Under the pieces are notes generated by a model. The model ran no database searches and was not told the origin of the DNA. It worked only from the letters and a program-made list of their open reading frames with translations. A program made the position numbers and the translations under genes. Source: an uncultured Chloroflexota bacterium (GTDB lineage Bacteria; Chloroflexota; Chloroflexia; Thermomicrobiales; UBA6265). Taken from it: 64,000 bases of DNA. The stretch is taken from the NCBI GenBank assembly GCA_937901745.1, contig CALGSZ010000032.1, positions 67,934-131,933 of the forward strand. The letters are read 5' to 3'. Shown in pieces: positions 16,784 through 24,989 of this stretch (the first letter of the stretch is position 1; each line of letters opens with the position of its first letter).

Positions 16784-18055
16784 ATGACGCGAGAAGGTGA
16801 CGTCCCGGTAACCGAAGGCGACCGAAGGATGTTCCTCGCCATCCTCGGCGCCTTCGTCTATGACGGCTCGGCGGGAGATGCCGCCGCGCGGCTCCAGTCA
16901 GCGGCAGCAGATCTATCGTCGTGGGATGCCGTCGAGCAGCTCCTCAAGATCCATGGGTGCTCCTTGATCGCCTATCACCTCTTCTCGTCACCCGAGGTGC
17001 GGGCCGCGTGCCAGCCGCCTGAAACGCTCATGGCATCTCTCAGGAAGCGGTACGCCGCGGCCTTCGCGCAGGTCTACGCGGCCGCGCCGATTCTGCAGGA
17101 GTTGGCGCTGGCGTTTGCCAACGCGGGAGTGCCGGCCTTGGCGATCAAAGGCCCCTCCGTCGGCGCCTGGCTCTATGGCGATCCGGCCCTCCGCGAATAC
17201 TGCGACTTCGATTTCGTCGTGCCAGAGGCGCGGGCCCGCACGGTCCACGCGCTGCTCACCGACTTCGGCTATCACTGCGTCGAGGACCCGTTCAGGTCGC
17301 CGCCGCTGTACGGAGGCGCCTCGCTCCGGTCGGCAACGTACACCGGACCAAAGGGGATGAACGTCGACCTGCGGTTCGATCCCTTGCGCATCCTCTGGAA
17401 ATCCCGGGGGACGCGCGCTGAGCTGTTCAACCGCTGGTGGGAACGGCGCCTGCAGATCGATGTCAACGGCGTCCAGCTCGATACGCCCGGGCCGGAGGAT
17501 CAGTTCATGTTCTTCGCGCGGCACCTCCAGGCCCACGAGTACGCCCGCGCGAAGTGGATCGTGGACATCCTCCTGCTGCTGCGCCGCTGCGGAGCCGATC
17601 TCGACTGGCAAGCGATCGGCCGGGAGGCGAGGGCATACGGCATCCAAGGAGGTCTCTACCGGACCTTGGAGGTGCTAGATCGCGTCTACGGAGCGCAAAT
17701 CCCCGAGGAGGCATGGGCCGCGCTGCGGCCCAACATCGCGGTGCGCGCGCTACACCGCAGGGTCTGGCCGGATGCCAAGGTCACCCCGAGCATCCACCAA
17801 GACGTCTCCGACAACCCCACCCCGCTCAACTTGCGACCAGGCCGGCTGCGAGAGACCCGGCAGTTGTACGCCCTGGCGCTGTTCCTCGTAGATCAGAACC
17901 GAGCGCAGAACGTCGCGTATCTCGCGCGCCGCATGTTCCCGCCGCGCGCCTGGTTGCGGCAGACGTACGCGCCGAGCAGAGTAGCGGGTGCCTCGTACAT
18001 CACGATGTGGTACCGCCACGCGCGAGCCGGGCTGCTCGGTCCGCCATCTCCATAG
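16784..18055 (+). CDS. Nucleotidyltransferase-family protein (NTP_transf_5-like)
   Basis: A 423-residue protein. Residues about 105-160 match the uncharacterised nucleotidyltransferase family found in polysaccharide and lasso-peptide loci: LAIKGPSVGAWLYGDP followed by an acidic CDFDFVV where the D-x-D metal site is expected. A helical C-terminal half includes HLQAHEYARAKWIVDILLLL, another family hallmark (aspartates after W). It is co-transcribed with the two dehydratase genes (3-base spacing). Its substrate is unknown; transfer of a nucleotidyl group to a sugar or protein in this glycan cluster is only an inference. Confidence 0.8.
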   Translation: MTREGDVPVTEGDRRMFLAILGAFVYDGSAGDAAARLQSAAADLSSWDAVEQLLKIHGCSLIAYHLFSSPEVRAACQPPETLMASLRKRYAAAFAQVYAAAPILQELALAFANAGVPALAIKGPSVGAWLYGDPALREYCDFDFVVPEARARTVHALLTDFGYHCVEDPFRSPPLYGGASLRSATYTGPKGMNVDLRFDPLRILWKSRGTRAELFNRWWERRLQIDVNGVQLDTPGPEDQFMFFARHLQAHEYARAKWIVDILLLLRRCGADLDWQAIGREARAYGIQGGLYRTLEVLDRVYGAQIPEEAWAALRPNIAVRALHRRVWPDAKVTPSIHQDVSDNPTPLNLRPGRLRETRQLYALALFLVDQNRAQNVAYLARRMFPPRAWLRQTYAPSRVAGASYITMWYRHARAGLLGPPSP

Positions 18056-18087
18056 CGATCCAGAAATGACAGATCGGCAGGAAAAGA

Positions 18088-18130
18088 CCGGGGGAGAAGG
18101 GTGGCTTCCCGCCAAGCCCCTCTCCCCCGG
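18088..18130. terminator. Bidirectional hairpin between convergent genes
   Basis: CCGGGGGAGAAGGG at 18088-18101 pairs with CCCCTCTCCCCCGG at 18117-18130, giving a 10-bp GC-rich stem plus a further 3 bp after one mismatch. It lies exactly between the convergent nucleotidyltransferase and Cys-rich protein genes. Confidence 0.7.
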
Positions 18131-18152
18131 CCAGTGCTGACTCCGTTGCGGA

Positions 18153-21100
18153 TTAGTTCGGTATCTGGATCGACCCTTCCCGATCCGTCGGAGTGGCGCC
18201 GGACGCGCCGCAGACGAACGGCCGGCCCCACGCATGGACATCCCAGCAGTGTCCACCCGTGATCGCCCGGACGACGACGCCGGGCTTGATGTACTGCCGG
18301 ACCGCGTGCGGATCACCGGGATTCAGCCGCTTCGTGGCCATCGGGTCGGTATAGAACTCCCCGCTGTTGTTGGGCCCGGCCACGATGCCGAAGTGCTTGC
18401 CGTTCTGGACCGACTTGTTCGCGGTGAAGAACCGCTTGCTGCCGCTCTTCCCGGTGACGACTGGCTGGTCGCACCGTGGCGTGTTGCAGATGACCATGCC
18501 ATCAGGATTGTTGATGGTGAAGTCGCCCTCGAAGCCGAGGATCGTCTTCTTGAGGTCAACGCGCCACGGCTCGTACTCCACGATGCCCACGGACTGGGTT
18601 GGGATTTGCCGCGAGCCAGTGCTCCCAGCCGCCTGCGCCGCCTGATCCGGGCATGCCGGCGGTGTCAGGTTCTCCAGCGTCCGGTTCACCTGGCTCTTGC
18701 CGAAGTCGCCCGCCAGGTGCACATCGACCAAGAGCTCACCAGTCGCGATACTGCGCACAGCGATGTCGATGGAATGGAATCGGTTGCAGGCGCGGGCGAG
18801 ACCACCGGTGCCAAAGTGCTGGGTGATCATCCACCGCGTGCCGTCCTGGCTGTCGAAGATGATGTTCTTGAAGCCCGCGTGCGGCTCCTCCATGCCGTGC
18901 TTCGACGCGACATAGTGGAACGGCGGCTTCTTGTTCGGCGCGAAGTGCTCCGGATTCGACCCGTGCTCGTGGCGGTGATAGCACCAGTAGACCGGGTCGA
19001 TCAGCGGGTGCCACGTCGCGTAGGTCTTGCCGTCGGGGCCGGTGGTCACGTACTGGTCATGGACCCAAGATGGGCACGTCTCGTTCGGGCGCGGCACCTC
19101 CCGCCCACTCGGCACCGCTGGCGCCGGCGACGCCTTGCCGTCCTGCTCAGCGAGCAGGATCCAGTAGGTGTCCCGCGTCACGTGATTGCCGGGCCGGTCA
19201 GTCGGGTCGAAGACGCCGCCGAGTTTCACCGTCCCAGCCCCGAACGTCTTGCGGTATGTCGGCAGCGTTTTGCCGTTGACGACCACATCGCCCGCCTTCG
19301 TCCAGGCTTGGATCCACTTCGGCACGGTGCTTCCGCCGCGCCAGACGAGTGCTAGCGTGGCGGGCCGATTGAGCTCGACTTCGAACCAGTCGGAGCGAGT
19401 TTGCGCGCGGTGCACGCTGTAGTTGTAGGTCGGGAGAATATCCCACCCGACGTACGCGCCGGGATTGTCGACCTTCTGCGCGCCGCGCGTCGGATCGTCG
19501 ATCACCAGGCCCTTGTTGAACTGGCGCGGTCGATAGACGACCTTCGACCAGTTGACCCCGCCGTCGGCATTGATCGCGTACGAGGCGAGGAGGACGCGCT
19601 GGTTGGCGCCCGGCACGGTGCTGGTCCCGCCGGACGTCGGCTCCTCGACCACCTGGCCGACCGTAAAGCGAACGGTCAGCGGCGTACCCGCCTGGCCGGT
19701 CGCGTTCGGCCCGCTGTAGCAGGTGGCCGTCAGCGTGTGCGCGCCTTCGCTGGGCGTCCACGGATGGAAGTCCCCAGAGCGATCCCCCGCCAGGGCGTAC
19801 GGAGCCGTGTTCTCGATCCGGAACGTCGGCTTGTTATCGAGGCCGAAGCGCACGCTCCCGACCTTCTCGGGCGACGTGATGGCCACCACATTCAGGTTCT
19901 TCGTCGGCAGCTTCGAGAAGTCAAGAACCGCGCCGTCCTCCAGCGTGCCGATCTCCTCGTCGGTGTCGGCGTTGACGAGGACGAGACGCACGACCGCGGA
20001 CGTCGCGGCCGCCGCCAGCTCTGCCGTCGGCGTGTCTTCCATCGCGGGGCAGACGCCGGCGCAGACGGTCACATCGTCAAAGATGAGCTCGAAGGTGCGC
20101 CGCTCTCGATCGCCGAGCTGGACTTCGCTGATTGGATCGGCGCCGAGATTCGTGGCACCGCTGAGATCGGCCACGCGGTCGCCATCCAAGCGGACCTCGA
20201 CTTCGCTGCCATCCTCACCGATGCGAACCCGCAGCTCGAGCGTGTGCCATTCACCCGCCGTCGCGGTCGTCTCCGACCAGGTCGTCTGACCTGCCACCTC
20301 GTTGAGTGTCCCGAGCTTCCCGTCAGGACCAACCACCACCGCCAGCACCGGCGATCCGTCCGCCGTCAAGAGCTGGAGTAGCGAGACTTCCTCGGATTCC
20401 TGGCTGACCTGCTTGAAGCGCAGCTGATAGGTGACATCCGTCTGCTCGCCGTCCAGCTCCTTGCGAGCGAACGCGGGCGAGCCGGACGCCGCGGCCCGGA
20501 CGGCGTAAGCGCCGGTGGCGACATCGTCGGCCTGCACGGCCAACCCCTCGGCGCTGGTCCACCGGCTCAGGTCACCGGTCTCGAAGTCGTCCTCGAACAG
20601 GACGCCAGATCTGTGACTCTGGTGCGACTCGTCACTCTCGTCAACACAAACGCCGTCCGCGCAGGCCTCGCTTTCGCAGACATTGCCGCAGGCGCCGCAG
20701 TTGTTCGGATCGCTGGCCAGGCTGTCGCGGCTGACGCACGTCCCACCGCAACACACCTCATCGTCGCAGCAATCCTTGTCGATCTCGCAGGTGCCACCTG
20801 GCGCGCAGTCAGCGCACTGACCGCCCTGGCAGGTGCCACCCATTCCGCAAGGAGTGCCATCCGGCACGCTGGTCGAGACGCAGCCTTCTACCGGATCGCA
20901 GATGTCCTCGGTGCAGGCGTTGCCGTCGTCGCACTTGTTGCCGCATGCCAAGCAGTTATCCACGGTATCGAGCGGCGTCTCACAGCCGTTGCTCGGATCG
21001 CCGTCGCAGTCGCCGTAGCCCGGCTCACACTCACCGACCGCGCAGGCACCGGCGACACAGATGGCCGTCGCGTGGTCGAGCTCGCAAATGACGCCACAGT

Positions 21101-21671
21101 CACCACAGTTATTGGGATCAGAGGTGAGATCAAAGCAGGCATCGCCGCAGGCCTGTTGACCATTGGCACAAACGCAGTTGCAGGAATTGCCGTCCAGGAC
21201 CCAGCCGTCTGGACAGGCTGTCACACAGGTGTCACGGCACGGAACCGTGCCTTCCGGGCAACCGGGAACGGTGAACCGCCCCCGCTTGCTCCGCGCGCTG
21301 CCGTTGTCATTGGTGCTCGTGACTTGGAAGTAGTACGTTTGGCCAGCTTCCAAAGCCGGCAAGCGGACGACATGGTCTGTGCCAACCGCCTCGGACTCCG
21401 CGCGCTCGCCGAGCTTTGCTGATGTCCCGTACTCGACCACGCCCTCCGTTGGCTGGTCTGTCGTCCAAGTTACCACCGGAGTCTGACCGTCGAACTCGAC
21501 GCGGATCTTCCCGACGATTCGCGGCCTGCGCTCCCGCGCGGAAAGCGAGCTAACGCCGAACAGGGCAAGCAGACCGCTGCCAGCGCTTCCCGCGAGGGTG
21601 ACTAACACCTCCCGGCGAGATCGGCTCCTCGCTAACGCTTTCGCGAGGGTGTCAAACTGCTGGTGGTCCAA
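18153..21671 (-). CDS. Giant Tat-type secreted Cys-rich mosaic protein
   Basis: A 1172-residue protein. The frame is open from an ATG at 21725, but a TTG at 21671 is preferred: GGAGGGAGGGGG lies 5-6 bases upstream and the resulting N-terminus (LDHQQFDTLAKAL then SRREVL and a hydrophobic stretch) matches a common Chloroflexota secreted-protein leader with a twin-arginine-like motif. Then come an FN3-like domain (about 40-115), a Cys-rich region (about 120-340) with repeated DPNNCGxCG units, a concanavalin-like region (about 360-530), and a C-terminal domain of about 450 residues containing WCYHRHEHG, a possible metal site. No catalytic family was recognised. A lysyl-oxidase-like or carbohydrate-binding role would be guesswork. 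Confidence 0.85.
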   Translation of the reverse strand: MDHQQFDTLAKALARSRSRREVLVTLAGSAGSGLLALFGVSSLSARERRPRIVGKIRVEFDGQTPVVTWTTDQPTEGVVEYGTSAKLGERAESEAVGTDHVVRLPALEAGQTYYFQVTSTNDNGSARSKRGRFTVPGCPEGTVPCRDTCVTACPDGWVLDGNSCNCVCANGQQACGDACFDLTSDPNNCGDCGVICELDHATAICVAGACAVGECEPGYGDCDGDPSNGCETPLDTVDNCLACGNKCDDGNACTEDICDPVEGCVSTSVPDGTPCGMGGTCQGGQCADCAPGGTCEIDKDCCDDEVCCGGTCVSRDSLASDPNNCGACGNVCESEACADGVCVDESDESHQSHRSGVLFEDDFETGDLSRWTSAEGLAVQADDVATGAYAVRAAASGSPAFARKELDGEQTDVTYQLRFKQVSQESEEVSLLQLLTADGSPVLAVVVGPDGKLGTLNEVAGQTTWSETTATAGEWHTLELRVRIGEDGSEVEVRLDGDRVADLSGATNLGADPISEVQLGDRERRTFELIFDDVTVCAGVCPAMEDTPTAELAAAATSAVVRLVLVNADTDEEIGTLEDGAVLDFSKLPTKNLNVVAITSPEKVGSVRFGLDNKPTFRIENTAPYALAGDRSGDFHPWTPSEGAHTLTATCYSGPNATGQAGTPLTVRFTVGQVVEEPTSGGTSTVPGANQRVLLASYAINADGGVNWSKVVYRPRQFNKGLVIDDPTRGAQKVDNPGAYVGWDILPTYNYSVHRAQTRSDWFEVELNRPATLALVWRGGSTVPKWIQAWTKAGDVVVNGKTLPTYRKTFGAGTVKLGGVFDPTDRPGNHVTRDTYWILLAEQDGKASPAPAVPSGREVPRPNETCPSWVHDQYVTTGPDGKTYATWHPLIDPVYWCYHRHEHGSNPEHFAPNKKPPFHYVASKHGMEEPHAGFKNIIFDSQDGTRWMITQHFGTGGLARACNRFHSIDIAVRSIATGELLVDVHLAGDFGKSQVNRTLENLTPPACPDQAAQAAGSTGSRQIPTQSVGIVEYEPWRVDLKKTILGFEGDFTINNPDGMVICNTPRCDQPVVTGKSGSKRFFTANKSVQNGKHFGIVAGPNNSGEFYTDPMATKRLNPGDPHAVRQYIKPGVVVRAITGGHCWDVHAWGRPFVCGASGATPTDREGSIQIPN

Positions 21672-21867
21672 CGGATCCCCCTCCCTCCTTGCCGCCCTTT
21701 CCAACGCACGCGACCACGACGGCACAGGGCTGATCCGTTGGCAGCCGCTCTACGCGTTGATTGAGGCGGAATCCAAGCCGGAACCGGCGTCCGGCAACCA
21801 AGGGCGCCTGCAATCACCCTTAGTCGCTGAATGCTAGGACGTGGTGTACCGGCGCGGCCATGACCCG

Positions 21868-21894
21868 TGTGTACACATCTGCCCTGCCAGATGT
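21868..21894. promoter_or_regulatory. Overlapping palindromes, candidate operator
   Basis: TGTGTACACA (21868-21877) is a perfect 10-base palindrome. It shares its last bases with ACATCTG (21875-21881), which is repeated inverted as CAGATGT (21888-21894) after 6 bases. The site lies about 200 bases upstream of the minus-strand Cys-rich protein gene. Confidence 0.35.
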
Positions 21895-22052
21895 CCTATA
21901 TGAGTCTAGGCTGATCTTGACACCCTGGCAAGGGCGATCCGGACCGACGTCAGGACTTGTCCGTACATGAAGATGACGGAAGCCGCAGATTCTCAACGGC
22001 GCCGCGATTGTGCGATTCGCGCAAACCTTGCAACTTCGAGGGGTACGTACAA

Positions 22053-22081
22053 TTGACAGGTACCTAGGTCATCTCTAGACT
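22053..22081 (+). promoter_or_regulatory. Promoter of the GT2/Cys-rich/PqqD locus
   Basis: TTGACA at 22053-22058 and TAGACT at 22076-22081 are 17 bases apart. The palindrome ACCTAGGT (22062-22069) lies inside the spacer and could be a repressor site. Transcription would start near 22088, leaving a leader of about 155 bases. Confidence 0.65.
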
Positions 22082-22245
22082 GGCCCTACCGGCCTAGAAC
22101 CGGGGTGATTCTCGGAGCGCAACGAACCTCACAACCCGTGGGATTGGTGGACCGTTGGCCTTTCGGGTCCTAAGGCCTGCTAGGCAAACGTCAGACCGCC
22201 TACCGGCGCAACGCGTCCTGGTGCAGCGGTCGGGATGGGACCGAA

Positions 22246-23028
22246 ATGGAGCAAAAGGTTCTCGTTGGGATCCCGGCCTTCAATGAGGAGCGGGCCATTG
22301 CTGACGTCGTCCGCCGGTCCCTGCCCCACGCTTCGGAAGTCGTCGTCTACGATGACGGCTCGACCGACTTGACAGCGTATCGGGCACACCGGGCTGGCGC
22401 AGTCGTCATTCGCTCGAAGGTGAATCGCGGCAAGGGCGTGGCAGTCGCCGCGCTGTTCCGTTACGCCGTCGAGCAACAAGTGGATGTCCTGGTCTTGCTG
22501 GACGGTGACGGCCAGCACAACCCCGAGGAGATCCCCATCGTCGCGGCTCCGTGCCTGGAGAATCGCGCGGATGTCGTCGTCGGCACGCGGTTCCACGCCG
22601 CGGCTCGCAGCAACACCCCGCCCATCCGGCGGCTCGGTCAACGCGCCTTCAACGCGATGACCGCGTTTGCCTCTGGGGTTCCCTGCTCCGATTCCCAGTC
22701 GGGGTTCCGCGCATTCCGGCGACGCGCGCTCTGCGCGATGCGGCTCTCCGAGGAGTCGTTCTCTGTCGAGTGCGAGATGCAGTTCGAGTGCCGGGTCCAT
22801 GGTCTGCGGCTGGTCGAGGTGCCGATCAGCTGTCAATACGACCCGAGCGCGCCCAAGAAGCGAAACATCATGGCGCATGGCTGGGAAGTGCTCTCGCGCC
22901 TGAGCTGGATGATGCTCCAACGGCGGATGCTAGGCCGGGCGCCGAACGGGCTGCCAGTCGCTTTACCGCACACCCTCGACCCTGCGGAGGAAGGGCTCGA
23001 GCCTGCCACCTTGATGGCTGGCGATTGA
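22246..23028 (+). CDS. Family 2 glycosyltransferase (polyprenol-phosphate mannosyltransferase-like)
   Basis: A 260-residue GT-A enzyme: PAFNEERAIADVV at the N-terminus, VVVYDDGSTD (nucleotide-binding Asp), the catalytic metal motif LLDGDGQHNPEEIP about residue 85-100, and DSQSGFRAF and FSVECEM further on, which together are typical of DPM1-like transferases acting on polyprenol phosphate. There are no TM helices, so it would work at the cytosolic membrane face. Its product could be a lipid-linked sugar used to glycosylate exported proteins; the secreted Cys-rich protein gene starts 82 bases downstream, but functional linkage is inferred. Confidence 0.9.
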   Translation: MEQKVLVGIPAFNEERAIADVVRRSLPHASEVVVYDDGSTDLTAYRAHRAGAVVIRSKVNRGKGVAVAALFRYAVEQQVDVLVLLDGDGQHNPEEIPIVAAPCLENRADVVVGTRFHAAARSNTPPIRRLGQRAFNAMTAFASGVPCSDSQSGFRAFRRRALCAMRLSEESFSVECEMQFECRVHGLRLVEVPISCQYDPSAPKKRNIMAHGWEVLSRLSWMMLQRRMLGRAPNGLPVALPHTLDPAEEGLEPATLMAGD

Positions 23029-23109
23029 TTTACTTCCATTCATGAGCAGCGCGCCCGCCTTGGTCATCACAATCAGTTCTGTTATTCGCAACACGGAGGG
23101 AGTTTCGGG

Positions 23110-23484
23110 ATGGAGACCGTAGAGAAGCTTGCGACACGGACCACTCGCCGAAGAGTGGTCTCAACGGGCGCGAAATTTGCCTACACCGCGCCGCTGGTGG
23201 CGGCAAGCTTCAAGCTGAGCACTCGGGGCGCGTTCGCCCAGACCGTGAGCCCGGCCGGATTCTGCGGCCACAGCGTTGGGATCAACGGCGGCTGCATGGG
23301 AGCATGTTCCGCCACATGTCCGGGCCATGCCGGTAGTTGCCATCAGGATATCTGCGACGCGCGCTGCCCGAACGGCACCACGGACCGGCAGTGCGACAAC
23401 CTAGGACTTTGTGACCCTGGCAACTATACCTGCACTCCAACAGGCAGGGGAGCCACGGTCGATGCTCATTACGTCGGGCCGTAG
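23110..23484 (+). CDS. Small secreted 10-cysteine protein, possible modification/export substrate
   Basis: A 124-residue protein. The N-terminus has a twin-arginine stretch (TTRRRVV) followed by AYTAPLVAASF and a small-residue run ending in AFAQ, a plausible cleavage site near residue 45. The mature part (about 80 residues) contains ten cysteines spaced like a disulphide-rich toxin or growth-factor fold and many Gly/Asn. GGAGGGAG lies 9 bases before the ATG. The leader and the ribosome-binding region closely resemble those of the PKD/FN3 protein at 28141. The next three genes encode a PqqD-like protein, an HPr-kinase-like ATPase and a thioredoxin array, so this is the best candidate client of that set. 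Function unknown. Confidence 0.75.
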   Translation: METVEKLATRTTRRRVVSTGAKFAYTAPLVAASFKLSTRGAFAQTVSPAGFCGHSVGINGGCMGACSATCPGHAGSCHQDICDARCPNGTTDRQCDNLGLCDPGNYTCTPTGRGATVDAHYVGP

Positions 23485-23682
23485 CGGGTCATAACGTGAG
23501 GTCGGACGCCAGGATCCTATGCCCATTGCAGCGTGGGATCCTGGCATCCCGATCGCGCCGGTCTCGCGTCGCATTGGCTCTCGGGCGGATTTCGGATACA
23601 TCGATCGCTGAACCCGTCTTCCACTCGTTTGGAGGCTGAGGAGCACGCTGGATAAGCGCAAGCACGGAGCGGGAATCGAGAA

Positions 23683-23964
23683 ATGGCGACAGCGCAGTTG
23701 GAGAGATATCCGTCCTTACGTTCGTCTGTTGAGTTTCGCGTTCTCGATGACCTGAGCAGCGTCGCGGTCAATCCCGAGTCGGGTGAAGCGCATGCGCTGA
23801 CTCCGGTGGCGACCGCGATCTTCGAGCGCTGCGACGGCACGATGTCGATCGCGGAGATCGTGCGCGATATCGTGGACATCTTCGAATGCGACGGGGCCCA
23901 GGCGGAAAAGGATGTGATCGCATTCCTGGACGATCTCACCGTACGGGGACTCATTGATTGGTGA
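23683..23964 (+). CDS. PqqD-like peptide-recognition protein
   Basis: A 93-residue protein of the PqqD/RRE fold: a beta-hairpin N-terminal half with LDDLSSVAVNPESGEAHALTPVATAIFERCDG, then helices with IAEIVRDIVDIFECD and AEKDVIAFLDDLTVRGLIDW. This is the standard length and pattern (about 90 residues). PqqD-type proteins bind leader segments of ribosomally made peptides and hand them to modifying enzymes. It overlaps the HPr-kinase-like gene by four bases (GTGA), indicating coupled translation. No radical-SAM partner is adjacent. The client is not known; the small Cys-rich protein just upstream is the obvious candidate. Confidence 0.9.
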   Translation: MATAQLERYPSLRSSVEFRVLDDLSSVAVNPESGEAHALTPVATAIFERCDGTMSIAEIVRDIVDIFECDGAQAEKDVIAFLDDLTVRGLIDW

Positions 23965-24956
23965 CCACAGCGACTCTTGAGGCCGTCCCGGCACTGGCCA
24001 ATGGAACCTCCGCCGCCCGCAAGCCGGACGCGCGGCTCGTTCGCCGGATTGAGATCCACGGTGTTTCTGCCGAAATCATCGCGCCTCGCTCACTCGCACC
24101 CTCCCTCGCCATCATGCTGCGCGCCTACCCGACAGCGCCGTCCGTGAGTGAACCGGACATTCGCATCACCGTCACTCGCGACGGGGCGAACTGGCGAGTG
24201 GCCGCGCCAAGCTTTTCCTACAGTGAGAATGGTGGCGCCGGAGCCGCTGCTCGCCGCGTCGAGTGGTGCCTCATCTCCGAGGCGGTCCGGCTCTGGACCG
24301 GCATGATCCACGTTCACGCCGCGCTCGTCGCCACTGCTGACCGAAGCGCGCTCCTGATCGGTCCCTCGGGCCGGGGCAAGAGCACGACGTCGATGGCTCT
24401 TGCGCTCGCCGGTCTGTCGCTCTACACGGACGACGTTGCCCTCATCGACCGCGAGACGCTGCGGCCCCTCTGCGTGCCTCGACCGGTCAAGCTCGACTAC
24501 CTCGCCCGAAGGCTGCTGGCGGATCGCGGGCTCGCTATCCCCCGCGGCCGCATCCTCGGCGAGTGCATCGATCGCACGATCCTGCCGGGGCTACCGCCGA
24601 TTGACGAACCCGGTCCGCCGATCGTCGCGGCGATCTTCTTTTCGAAAGAGCGTGCCCGCCAAGCGGAGGCGCGGCCACTGACCAGCGCAGAAGCATTGAT
24701 GTATCTCATTCGTCAGTCGGTATCTGAGCGAATCGACAAGTCCGGCGTCTCCGACGGCGCGCTCGCGTTGATCAGCGCCGTGCGCTGCTACGAGCTCGTG
24801 CCGGGCAACCTCGATTCGACGATTCAGGCAGTTCTCACCCTGATGGACGCGCCGGGCAAGAGCGCTGCCGTTTCCCACGGATTACCGCTCCCCGACGTCG
24901 TCGCAACGAACGGGACGGCAGACGGCGCCCACCGGCTCATAGCGCGCCAGACATGA
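23961..24956 (+). CDS. HPr-kinase-like (HprK-related) ATPase
   Basis: A 331-residue protein. Residues about 118-200 contain HAALVATADRSALLIG then Walker A GPSGRGKST (about 134-142) and YTDDVALID, matching HPr kinase-like P-loop proteins found in lasso-peptide and other RiPP loci. The first 100 residues form a separate domain of the type seen in these stand-alone relatives (no HprK N-terminal DRTGG domain). The GTG at 23961 is chosen because it overlaps the PqqD stop. Homologues in some RiPP clusters phosphorylate a peptide serine; whether this one does, and on what, is unknown. It is followed after 33 bases by the MauE-thioredoxin gene. Confidence 0.85.
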   Translation: MTTATLEAVPALANGTSAARKPDARLVRRIEIHGVSAEIIAPRSLAPSLAIMLRAYPTAPSVSEPDIRITVTRDGANWRVAAPSFSYSENGGAGAAARRVEWCLISEAVRLWTGMIHVHAALVATADRSALLIGPSGRGKSTTSMALALAGLSLYTDDVALIDRETLRPLCVPRPVKLDYLARRLLADRGLAIPRGRILGECIDRTILPGLPPIDEPGPPIVAAIFFSKERARQAEARPLTSAEALMYLIRQSVSERIDKSGVSDGALALISAVRCYELVPGNLDSTIQAVLTLMDAPGKSAAVSHGLPLPDVVATNGTADGAHRLIARQT

Positions 24957-24989
24957 CGCCACCCACGGTCGCAGGTTAGGAGTTCTCCC

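Larger units (their letters stand above)
21672..22245. other. Regulatory intergenic region with palindromes and long leader
   Basis: About 575 bases between divergent genes. Open frames here are short and overlap the N-terminus of the minus-strand gene. The region holds two overlapping palindromes (21868-21894), a consensus promoter (22053-22081) and a leader of roughly 155 bases before the glycosyltransferase start. The leader has GGCC-rich self-complementary stretches, but I could not match it to a known riboswitch class. Confidence 0.5.

Noticed and set aside
22088..22245. Known riboswitch in the GT2 leader
   Set aside because: Checked by eye against c-di-GMP, TPP, SAM and cobalamin cores; no match.
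23110..24956. Lasso-peptide cluster
   Set aside because: PqqD-like and HprK-like genes are present, but no asparagine-synthetase-like cyclase, no transglutaminase-like leader peptidase and no short precursor of the usual form.
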